From: Mycobacterium sp. 3519A
GTDB lineage: Bacteria > Actinomycetota > Actinomycetes > Mycobacteriales > Mycobacteriaceae
Assembly: GCF_900240945.1 (NCBI RefSeq)
Contig: NZ_OESG01000013.1
Span: forward strand, 310,001-374,000
Reading direction: 5' to 3'
DNA: 64,000 nt
Below the pieces are notes generated by a model. That model was not told where the DNA came from. It searched no databases and was given only the letters and a program-made list of their open reading frames with translations. A program made the position numbers and the translations under genes. Every line of letters starts with the position of its first letter. Position 1 is the first letter of the stretch. This document shows positions 1-8,057 of this stretch, piece by piece.

Positions 1-91
1 CCGCAGCGCTTCGGGTAGCGGCAGTCGTAGCGGTTTCCCGATTCGCCAGCGTGGGTAGCCTCGCGCCCTGTGCCAGGGTGGTCGTTCATCG

Positions 92-492
92 ATGTCCGAG
101 TACGAGTGGAAGGCGTGGGACGCCCTCGTCTCAGACGTAACGAGGAGATCGGCGGAGAACGGCCGATTGGGCAAATTCACCGAAGAGGGACGACCGAGCT
201 ACGCAACGAAGCACCGTCGGTAATGTGGTTGTGCCACTTGACAAGGCACGGGAATGGATTCGTGACTACACCGATACCACAGCGCCGTCGCCGCGGCCCG
301 GACGCCTACCCCGCGTCCGACAGGTACGGACAGAATCCGCAATGACCCACGAGTGCTCTCAGATGCCGACTTGCTCGCGCCGGGACTTCTGAATGTTCCC
401 GTAAAGATCCGGTCCTACTACGATCTGCAGCGGATCCGCCCTCAGCTGGAATCCGCTCTGGCCACTAGCGACCTGCAGTTTGCATCGGCCTG
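92..492 (+). pseudogene. Decayed coding remnants, unknown family
   Basis: Three coding-like stretches follow one another in different frames. A 43-codon frame opens at ATG 92 and stops at 221-223. A second runs about 215-330 and includes VPLDKAREWIRDYT. A third runs about 320-492 and includes SDADLLAPGLLNVPVKIRSY before a stop. Each has mycobacterial-looking composition but none is long enough to stand alone. I read this as one gene broken by frameshifts; the family is not recognised. Independent small ORFs remain possible. Confidence 0.3.
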
Positions 493-878
493 AAGTCGGA
501 CGACTCAGTCCGTATTGCGGCAATGGTTCAGCCCCTGTACACGGTTCTTGGCGACTCACCTCAAGCCGCGGAATGTCAACGCCACGACGCTGATCAAAAT
601 CTTGCCGCGTAAGCGCCCGCAATCCCTAGTCCTACACGATAGGTGGGTTAATGAGTGCAGCGTACATGCGGATGGTCCGATTCATCCTGCCAAGATCGGT
701 CATGGGCGGACTACATGACTGCTATCACCGTTGCGATTGGCAACGACATTCGGAGTCAACGTTTCGCGTTCGACGCGCTCGATGAAGCCACAAGCGCACC
801 TGGGTCTCTGTCCCACGTTCGACTACTTGACATCGTTGCGTGGACTTCCCGAGGCGGAGCGCGAAGTGCCAAAACCGG
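493..878. other. No intact gene; scattered coding-like fragments
   Basis: This stretch between the broken region and the first intact gene holds only short overlapping frames on the plus strand, for example one around 700-885 containing FAFDALDEATSAPGSL. No convincing start, ribosome site or family motif is visible. It is probably further decay debris at the edge of the accessory island. Confidence 0.3.
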
Positions 879-1286
879 CTATTGAGACCGTTTTCGAGGG
901 CGGGCGTAGAGATCGTGAATCTTTGCGACTTGGCTCGACCAGAACATCAGCTTGTCGTCGGATGTAGCGACATTTGAGAGTAGCCCGAGCTGAACCGCCA
1001 GGTTATAGAAGCCGGGTCCGGCATCGTTCCTGTCGATATACGCCACTATGGCTGAAAGCATGATGCCGGTGTCACCGATGGTGCGCTCCACAACATCGCC
1101 GAGCACTGCGCCAACAGCGTTGCGGTCGCTAGGCATCGAGAAATCGAAGGGCCGATGGCCGGCTTCAGCCAATGCATTGCTGACCTCGGAGTAGCTCGTA
1201 ATCAGACGCGCACGGGACTTCTCCTCTAAGAAAGCTTGGGTGGTAACGACGATGGCGTCCCACTCGTCGTCGCTTCGATCAAACAT
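879..1286 (-). CDS. Hypothetical protein (135 aa)
   Basis: The family is not recognised. The protein is mixed helical, without signal peptide, membrane segment or cysteine motif, and opens MFDRSDDEWDAIVVTTQAFL. It lies 57 bp downstream of, and on the same strand as, the 429-aa Gly/Ala-rich protein, so the two probably form an operon read away from the divergent helicase. A role as partner or regulator of that membrane protein is inference from position only. Confidence 0.6.
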   Translation of the reverse strand: MFDRSDDEWDAIVVTTQAFLEEKSRARLITSYSEVSNALAEAGHRPFDFSMPSDRNAVGAVLGDVVERTIGDTGIMLSAIVAYIDRNDAGPGFYNLAVQLGLLSNVATSDDKLMFWSSQVAKIHDLYARPRKRSQ

Positions 1287-1343
1287 GTTTCAGATCCTCA
1301 CGATCAAAGGGTCTGGGCACGCCGAGCGGGCTAATCCGGAAGT

Positions 1344-2633
1344 TCACGCCGTTATCGGTTCTGCCGGGAAGACTAGAACTGAACCGTTCGCGTTTTTCTC
1401 GATTTCGATCGCCACGTCAGGTTGATAGCCAGAATCGTTGACCTCGTCGCCCAGCGCACGAAGCCGGTAGGACGCGCGCAACAGATCGTCAACTTCGCCT
1501 TGCGTAAACATGACGCTTCGAATTCCGCCGTATCGCTTCAACTCCAGCGTTGATAGATGCCGGAGGACCGTTGTGATCCCGGATTCGAGCTCGTTTACTC
1601 GCTTCTCGTCTTCCTTCAAGGTCTCAATGAACCTCTTAAAGGGGTGGTTGGCTCCCTCAAGCTGTGCATGTTCCACGGCCTGCAATACGAGTACCCGCCT
1701 CTTAAGCGCAATCGCGAGCTTCGCGAGCTCAAGATGCGCTCGAAACTCTCCGCCAGTCTCCTCTGTAACACCGGGGAATGACTTCAGAACTGTCGCGAGT
1801 TCGGCTCGTGCGGGCATCTCAGACAAGCCTTGCTGCCACTTCCCAAGTCGGCGGATCGCCCGCTCGACGGCAACGTTGATCGCGTAGACAGTCGCATCGA
1901 GGCCGAGTGATGCGCCGACGCGTCCTTGGTCGAGGAGAATCGCTGTCGCCTTGGTAATTGCATCGCGGCACCCATCGAGCTGACTGCGCTCCTCGTCGAG
2001 CTTGTCCTCGTGCAGCTTCTCGAGTAATCCCGTGATGCGTTCAAGAGCTTGCTCGCGTCTATGATCGGCATACGCACTGGCGCCCGCCGCGACGGCCATT
2101 AACATTAGCGGCGCGGCAATGGTTAAGGCTCCGGCGCCGACTGCTGCGGCACCAGCGCTCGTCGCTGACCCAGCAACCGGCACGAACGTCGCCTGGGCAG
2201 CAATCCGGCCCCAGTTAACGAGCGCCCCGTGTACGCCACCGGCCGCGGCTTTCGACAACATAGGCTGCATCAGCCCCTTACCGACCTGAGCGGCGACCTT
2301 CGCGGGGACCACCATGCGATACAGCACTTCACCGGAAGCAGCGACATTCGCCACTGCAGACGATGACTTCGCTGACTGAGACATCAGCAGCGATAGGTTT
2401 TGGGCAAGGGGACTGGCTGCATCCAGCGGAATGCCGCCTGCCCGATTGCGTTTGGTGGATAGCGGGTGCGCTTCTAGAGTCGCAATGGGAGTGTCCGCGA
2501 GGGTAGCTAGAACCGTCCTAAGCTCGGCCAAGCGTTCCGGTGTCATGTTGGCCCCACAGGTGACGTCGGGCAGGTCCACTTGCTCGGTGGCCAGGGTCCA
2601 GACGGGCACTATGGGTGCGTCTTCAGCGGTCAT
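1344..2633 (-). CDS. Large protein with Gly/Ala-zipper hydrophobic core
   Basis: No known family is recognised. Residues about 155-189 form a Gly/Ala-rich hydrophobic stretch (SAGAAAVGAGAL, APLMLMAVAAGASAYA), the kind of glycine-zipper segment seen in membrane-inserting or pore-forming proteins. It is followed by a charged, probably coiled-coil helical region at about 190-380. There is no N-terminal signal peptide, so membrane insertion would be internal. The gene is divergent from the PLD-helicase with a 111-bp intergenic region and precedes a 135-aa gene. Its place at the front of a nuclease/helicase cluster suggests an effector or a conflict-system component. That is inference; a structural membrane role is equally possible. 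Confidence 0.6.
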   Translation of the reverse strand: MTAEDAPIVPVWTLATEQVDLPDVTCGANMTPERLAELRTVLATLADTPIATLEAHPLSTKRNRAGGIPLDAASPLAQNLSLLMSQSAKSSSAVANVAASGEVLYRMVVPAKVAAQVGKGLMQPMLSKAAAGGVHGALVNWGRIAAQATFVPVAGSATSAGAAAVGAGALTIAAPLMLMAVAAGASAYADHRREQALERITGLLEKLHEDKLDEERSQLDGCRDAITKATAILLDQGRVGASLGLDATVYAINVAVERAIRRLGKWQQGLSEMPARAELATVLKSFPGVTEETGGEFRAHLELAKLAIALKRRVLVLQAVEHAQLEGANHPFKRFIETLKEDEKRVNELESGITTVLRHLSTLELKRYGGIRSVMFTQGEVDDLLRASYRLRALGDEVNDSGYQPDVAIEIEKNANGSVLVFPAEPITA

Positions 2634-2731
2634 GATTCAGGATTTTCCCCTCCGTTGCACTCACCATAGGCGGCCCCAGGGACACGCGCCAGCAACTTCT
2701 ATTAGGAACTACTTTCGTCGCCTGCGTCGGC

Positions 2732-2737
2732 TATCGT
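2732..2737 (+). promoter_or_regulatory. -10 element TATCGT for the PLD-helicase (leaderless start)
   Basis: TATCGT lies seven bases before ATG 2745, so transcription would begin at or next to the start codon. No Shine-Dalgarno sequence precedes this ATG, which supports a leaderless mRNA. No clear -35 element is seen. Confidence 0.4.
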
Positions 2738-2744
2738 CCGCCCC

Positions 2745-5700
2745 ATGGAGTTAGGGGTGTACGAGTCGCTGTTGACCCAGAAGCTTTCTAGGACTCTGAC
2801 CGAAGTCGGTGGAATCCATCCGGAGTACCAGAGCGTCGACGATGCCGAGCAGCCGATCGCAGTCGCGCGGCATCTCGCTCCGATCATCGAACGCTCGATG
2901 CGGCTGGCGCGAACCGCTGATGACAGAGCAGAGCTGACCCGGCGGATTCTCGCCGTCCTGCCAGACATCGACAACGACGACGAGGCACTGGACTCGTACG
3001 AACCGGGCAAGATGACTCGCCTCGAGGAAGTACGGAGGGCCGGGGAGCTCGGCACGTCCCGGCTGCCTCGGCCGGCCACGCCCTTCTCTGATGCGGCGCT
3101 GATGACGAACGCCCGCAATGAGCCGACTCTGGCAGCCGAGCTGCGCGCCGAGATGGGCAGTGCCGACGAAGTGGATCTCCTCTGCGCTTTCGTTAAGTGG
3201 CAAGGACTTCGCCTCCTCGAAGGCCAACTCGAGGAGTTACATCGACGCGGCATCCCGCTGCGTGTGATTACAACCCACTATCTAGGTGCTACAGACGCAC
3301 GTGCTCTTGACGCTTTTGTTAATGAGTTCGGTGCCGACGTCAGGGTCAACTATGAGACCGATCGCACGCGTCTACACGCCAAAGCATGGCTTCTGCGCCG
3401 CAAGACCGGTTTTCACACTGCATACGTAGGTTCCAGCAACCTCTCCCACGCCGCGCTCGTAGACGGCCTTGAATGGAACGTGCGCCTCTCGGCAATCTCC
3501 ACTCCGCATTTACTCGAGAAGTTCCGCGCGACGTTCGATTCCTATTGGGAGAATCGCGAATTCGAGCCCTACGATCCCAGCCGAGATGGCGAGCGGCTGC
3601 GTGCGGCGCTTCAAACTGCCTCGGGCAATCGCACCAGCGACTGCGTGACGATCACACTCTCTGGCTTGGAGGTACATCCAAAGCCGTACCAGGCAGAGAT
3701 GCTTGAACAGCTCGATGCCGAGCGCACGATCCATGATCGGCATCGAAACCTTGTTGTCGCTGCGACGGGAACGGGTAAGACGGTGGTCGCGGCGCTCGAC
3801 TACCGAAGTCTTACGCGGGATGTGCACAACCGCGACCTCAAGTTGCTATTTGTCGCTCACCGCAAGGAGATACTTCAACAATCGCGGCGTATGTATCAAG
3901 AGGTGCTCACCGACGCGACTTTCGGTGAGATGTTGATCGACGGACGGGAACCAGTCCACTGGCGCCACGTCTTCGCCAGTATTCAGTCCTTGTCCGCACG
4001 CCGACTCGCAGAGATTGAGCCGAAGCACTTCGATGTCGTCGTGATCGACGAATTTCATCACGCGGAGGCAGCGTCGTATCGGCGACTGCTCGATCACGTG
4101 CAGCCCGTCGAACTCCTCGGGCTGACCGCAACACCCGAACGTGCTGACGGCGTTGATGTTCGAGAGTTCTTTGGCGGGCGTGTCGCCGCAGAGCTGCGCC
4201 TGTGGGAGGCACTGGAGCAGAATTTACTCTGCCCATTTCACTACTTCGGCATTCACGATGGCACAGATCTCGAGTCGGTTCAGTGGAGGCGCGGTGGGTA
4301 CGATCTCTCAGCGCTCAGCCAGGTCTACACCGGAAACGATGCGCGCACGCGGATAGTGCTGAAGAGCCTGAGGGACAAGTTGTCTGACGTCGAACAGATG
4401 CGAGCCTTTGGCTTCTGCGTAAGCGTCGAACACGCAAGGTATATGGCGCACCGGTTCGAAGAGGCCGGTATTCGCGCTCGCGCGGTCTCAGCCGAGACGT
4501 CGGCCCCCGACCGTCGCGACGCTTTGAACGCCTTGAGAAATCGTGAGATCAATGTTCTATTCGCTGTCGATCTCTTCAATGAAGGCCTCGATATCCCGGA
4601 GGTGGACACAGTTCTGTTTCTGCGTCCAACCGAAAGCGCGACCGTATTCCTCCAACAGTTGGGTCGCGGACTTCGACTCACCACAGGCAAGACTGTGTTA
4701 ACGGCCCTCGATTTCGTCGGCCATCAGCGCCGCGAGTTCCGCTTCGATCAGCGATTTCGCGCGATGACCGGTGTAGGCGGAAAGGCGTTGCAGCACCAAG
4801 TTGAAGAAGGCTTTCCGTTCCTGCCCTCGGGCAGCCAGATTGTCCTCGACCGGGTTGCGCAAGATCTGGTGCTGCAGAACATTCGACAACAAGTTGCACC
4901 GAGGTGGGCGGCGCTCATATCAGAGGTCCGTGCGCATCCGGACGACCAACTGGCGTCCTACCTCGAGACCTCCGGGCGCAACCTAGAGGACATCCTGCGC
5001 AATAACCGATCGTGGACGACGTTGTGTCGCGAAGCGGGGAAACCCCGCAGCGAACCTGGACCGCGTGAAAACGCATTGGCGAAGCGGGTTCGTGCGTTGG
5101 CACACGTCGATGATCCAACGCGTTGGAGGGCTTACCGCGCGCTCCTGGACGGCGATCTAGACCCCCGCACTGAGGCCGAGAAGAGGCTGGCGAGGATGCT
5201 GTTTTACTCGATCTTTCCTGACGCAGGTGGATTCGACGATCTCTATGACGGATTGGAAGCCATCCGACATGAAGCGGTCGCTGAAGAAATGCGTCAGGTG
5301 ATGGATATTGCGTTCGATAGCGCGAGGCGCACAACGTTCGGCTTGGGACAGTACGTCCCGGCACTTGCAGATGTGCCGCTGGAGCTCCACGCGAGTTACT
5401 CCCGCGAGGAGCTGCTTTCGGCACTTGACTTCGTCTCCTTGAGGCGCACGCCGAGCACTATGCGAGAGGGTGTCGCGTGGTGTGACGACGTTCAAGCTGA
5501 TGCCTTCCTCATCACATTGAAGAAGTCCGATCGTGACTACTCACCCACCACGATGTACCGCGACTTCGCGATAAGTCCCGAACTGTTTCATTGGGAATCG
5601 CAGTCAACCACGTCGTCAGCGTCACCTACCGGGCAGCGTTACATCAATCATCGTCAGAACGGTTCGCACATACTGCTTTTCGTACGGGCCGCGAAGACGA

Positions 5701-5846
5701 ATGCACTTGGCACGTGTCCGTACGTGTTTCTTGGACCCGCCTCCTATGTTTCACACGAAGGTGAGAAGCCGATGGCAGTTACATGGCGGCTGCACAAGCC
5801 CATGCCAACAGAGGTGTACCAGGCATCGACGGTGGCGGTTGCGTGA
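2745..5846 (+). CDS. PLD-nuclease / SF2 DEAD-like helicase / DUF3427 protein
   Basis: A 1033-aa multidomain enzyme. A phospholipase-D-like nuclease domain sits near residues 140-290, with HxK in LHAKAWLL at about 209 and VGSSNLS following. The SF2 helicase core has Walker A ATGTGKT near 340, a DEAH-like DEFHH box near 433, LTATPER, and motif VI GRGLR near 645. The C-terminal DUF3427 region has FHWESQSTTS and PYVFLGPASYVSH. Such PLD-helicase-DUF3427 proteins are common in defence islands and are thought to translocate on and cut foreign DNA. The next gene starts inside its stop codon (GTGA), so the two products are probably made together. The assignment of domains is secure; the defence role is inferred from family and context. 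Confidence 0.9.
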   Translation: MELGVYESLLTQKLSRTLTEVGGIHPEYQSVDDAEQPIAVARHLAPIIERSMRLARTADDRAELTRRILAVLPDIDNDDEALDSYEPGKMTRLEEVRRAGELGTSRLPRPATPFSDAALMTNARNEPTLAAELRAEMGSADEVDLLCAFVKWQGLRLLEGQLEELHRRGIPLRVITTHYLGATDARALDAFVNEFGADVRVNYETDRTRLHAKAWLLRRKTGFHTAYVGSSNLSHAALVDGLEWNVRLSAISTPHLLEKFRATFDSYWENREFEPYDPSRDGERLRAALQTASGNRTSDCVTITLSGLEVHPKPYQAEMLEQLDAERTIHDRHRNLVVAATGTGKTVVAALDYRSLTRDVHNRDLKLLFVAHRKEILQQSRRMYQEVLTDATFGEMLIDGREPVHWRHVFASIQSLSARRLAEIEPKHFDVVVIDEFHHAEAASYRRLLDHVQPVELLGLTATPERADGVDVREFFGGRVAAELRLWEALEQNLLCPFHYFGIHDGTDLESVQWRRGGYDLSALSQVYTGNDARTRIVLKSLRDKLSDVEQMRAFGFCVSVEHARYMAHRFEEAGIRARAVSAETSAPDRRDALNALRNREINVLFAVDLFNEGLDIPEVDTVLFLRPTESATVFLQQLGRGLRLTTGKTVLTALDFVGHQRREFRFDQRFRAMTGVGGKALQHQVEEGFPFLPSGSQIVLDRVAQDLVLQNIRQQVAPRWAALISEVRAHPDDQLASYLETSGRNLEDILRNNRSWTTLCREAGKPRSEPGPRENALAKRVRALAHVDDPTRWRAYRALLDGDLDPRTEAEKRLARMLFYSIFPDAGGFDDLYDGLEAIRHEAVAEEMRQVMDIAFDSARRTTFGLGQYVPALADVPLELHASYSREELLSALDFVSLRRTPSTMREGVAWCDDVQADAFLITLKKSDRDYSPTTMYRDFAISPELFHWESQSTTSSASPTGQRYINHRQNGSHILLFVRAAKTNALGTCPYVFLGPASYVSHEGEKPMAVTWRLHKPMPTEVYQASTVAVA

Positions 5847-6841
5847 GCGAAGACGCCAATGCGGACATCCTCTTGATCACCTGCGTCAAGTCGAAGGGAG
5901 CTCGACCATGCGCGGCGAAGGATCTCTACACGTCGGCACTCTTCAAAAAGCAGCGCGCGTACGCGGAGAAGGCCGGCGTTCCGTGGTTCATCCTTTCGGC
6001 AGAGCACGGTCTAGTCGCGCCGGACGAATGGCTGGCGCCCTACGAGCGCTACCTAGCCGATACTCCGGCTTCGTACCGAGCAGCATGGGGTTCCTGGATC
6101 GCTGCCAGGCTGGAGTTGCTTGCTGGTCCCTTGCAAGACAAGGTCGTTGAGATCCACGCCGGGGCAACGTATATCGATGCGGTTCGGCCTGAACTGGAGA
6201 AATTAGGAGCCCGGCTGGTCGATCCATTACGAGGCCTGCAGATGGGACATCGCCTGGCCTGGTACGGCGACATCGCTATCGAACCAGCTTCGCAAGTCGA
6301 CGCGGTTGATACGTGCGTGCAGGTGCTGCGTGACCCGTCCAAGGCCCTTTCACCAGAGGAGTTCACTGCCGCTGGCCGACCTGCATCTGATAAGCCCGGC
6401 TTATACAGCTGGTGGGTTGATCACAGCGGTGCGGACGCTCTGACTCGTGGCCTTGGATTAGAGGTCCAGCCCGGTCTGATCTACGCGGGTCTAGCTGGTG
6501 CCACGCGCTGGCCGAGCGGCATGCGATCAAACAACACGCTGTGGTTGCGCGTCATGACTATGCACCTCGGTGGGAATCACGAATTCTCAACGTTCCGTCG
6601 AACGCTCGGCGCAATCCTGGCCCACGCTCAAGGCTCGACGCATGTCGATGAGGATGCGCTTACGCAGTGGATGCACGCCCATCTACGGCTCGTAATTGTC
6701 CCTTACGACGACAGAGATGTGCTGGGGCGGCTCGAGCGCGATGTGCTGCTCGAACTTGACCCGCCACTGAATCTCCAGGGGATGCCTTCGACGCCTGTAC
6801 GCCTGCGACTCAAGGAACTACGGCGAGCCATCACAACTTAG
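5843..6841 (+). CDS. DUF6884 domain fused to GIY-YIG nuclease domain
   Basis: The N-terminal half (about residues 5-120) is a DUF6884 domain, with LLITCVKSKG, YTSALFKKQRAYAE and SAEHGLVAPD. DpdC, in the 7-deazaguanine DNA-modification cluster, carries this domain and acts on the preQ0 base. The C-terminal half is GIY-YIG-like: GLYSWWVD near 187, LIYAGLAG near 212, a conserved Arg in STFRRTL, and a Glu and Asn in LERDVLLELDPPLN. The GTG start at 5843 overlaps the helicase stop, giving translational coupling. The 3' end overlaps the convergent HNH gene by 4 bp. A modified-base sensor or editor tied to strand cleavage is inference; the nuclease fold could be degenerate. Confidence 0.8.
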   Translation: MSEDANADILLITCVKSKGARPCAAKDLYTSALFKKQRAYAEKAGVPWFILSAEHGLVAPDEWLAPYERYLADTPASYRAAWGSWIAARLELLAGPLQDKVVEIHAGATYIDAVRPELEKLGARLVDPLRGLQMGHRLAWYGDIAIEPASQVDAVDTCVQVLRDPSKALSPEEFTAAGRPASDKPGLYSWWVDHSGADALTRGLGLEVQPGLIYAGLAGATRWPSGMRSNNTLWLRVMTMHLGGNHEFSTFRRTLGAILAHAQGSTHVDEDALTQWMHAHLRLVIVPYDDRDVLGRLERDVLLELDPPLNLQGMPSTPVRLRLKELRRAITT

Positions 6842-7908
6842 AACCAGGACGGCGGAAAGCTGACGTCGAGACGCTCGGTCTGCCTATAGCCTGACCACGT
6901 CGGCACGCCGGCCGGCTGACCGCGGTAGATACCGCGTGCGGCTGCGGCTACCCGGTCGTGCTGCGTCGGCCACTGCAAGGACGATGCCAGCTGCTCCAAG
7001 GCTTCTTGATCACGGTGCAGCACTTGATCAACGAATCGCACCGCAGGCAATGCGCCGCTCTTGTCGCCGTTGCACCGTGCGCATGCGAGCACCAGATTCG
7101 ACAGTCCGTCGATGCCCACCAGCGACCACGGCAGCACGTGATCGATCGGGTTGTTCGCCGGCAGATGAGTACCGCAGTAAAAGCAATACGGCCCAAATTC
7201 TTCCTTGAACGGCTCGCGTACTGCCGTCAGCGCCGTGCGCTCCCGACCGAACAGGTGCCCAGCCACATCGGGTACCTCGGCATCGAGGAACTTGTTCATG
7301 CGGCGAACGTCTTCGACCCACATGATCTCCAGCGCAGGCTTCAGGAGACCGGCGAGGCGTGCCAGACCATGGGCGACTCCAGGCTTGAGTTCGATGGCAT
7401 CTCCGTGCGCACGAAGTGTTGATTGCGAAACATGGTCGTGGAGAAACGAGTCGTCGTACAAGAACGAATCGCTGGTCGAGGAGCCGGGCAGCTTTTGCAG
7501 CCGATACAACGGTTGTTGGGCCAGGCAAAGTACCACCTCGTCGACCGCGCTCAGATATGCCGCAGGTGCACGCACCTGCGCGGAATCGACGGATCTGGCG
7601 GCTCGGCCCGAGGCCACTCGCAATGCGTTCGTGGCGATGAGGATTCGTGCCCGCGGCTGCGTCGATTGCCGTAGCTCGTGGCCATCGAAGGGGCGAACTT
7701 GGCGCCAATAGACCTCCAGCACCCGATGCGCGAGCTCGGGCAGGAGCACCGGCAGCGGGTCCTCGGGTCGCTGGGGGAGGTGCTCGATGCAGTGCTCGAT
7801 GAGAGCCATCAGAGTCGCCAGCTTGTACGTCGCCGTCCGAAGGCCGGTCTCGAGAATCGCTACGACTCGCTGCCCGAGCAGTAGAGGGTCGAGGGCTTCA
7901 CTGCCCAT
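6838..7908 (-). CDS. HNH endonuclease family protein
   Basis: The C-terminal third contains an HNH/treble-clef nuclease: C242-x2-C245, the D256-H257 pair in PIDHVLPW, the N in GLSNLVLAC at 271, and C276/C279 followed by NGDKSG. The first 230 residues are helical and not recognised; they may bind DNA or a partner. The gene is divergent from the Rad50-like ATPase gene (149-bp gap), which recalls Septu, where an ATPase is paired with an HNH nuclease, although there the genes are co-directional. A GATAAT-like -10 lies in the shared intergenic region. The nuclease call is strong; linkage to either neighbour is inferred. Confidence 0.85.
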   Translation of the reverse strand: MGSEALDPLLLGQRVVAILETGLRTATYKLATLMALIEHCIEHLPQRPEDPLPVLLPELAHRVLEVYWRQVRPFDGHELRQSTQPRARILIATNALRVASGRAARSVDSAQVRAPAAYLSAVDEVVLCLAQQPLYRLQKLPGSSTSDSFLYDDSFLHDHVSQSTLRAHGDAIELKPGVAHGLARLAGLLKPALEIMWVEDVRRMNKFLDAEVPDVAGHLFGRERTALTAVREPFKEEFGPYCFYCGTHLPANNPIDHVLPWSLVGIDGLSNLVLACARCNGDKSGALPAVRFVDQVLHRDQEALEQLASSLQWPTQHDRVAAAARGIYRGQPAGVPTWSGYRQTERLDVSFPPSWF

Positions 7909-8057
7909 CGCAGACCTTGGGCCTCAGCGCTGACTGCACGATCGTATTATCGCGACTGATCGTCGTCGCCGGTAGCAATCTTGTGCGCGGTACTTGCCTG
8001 AGGAGCAAACTTCCAATCCGGGTGCCCGATGTCCGCCCGACGTTGTTCAATCGACAT

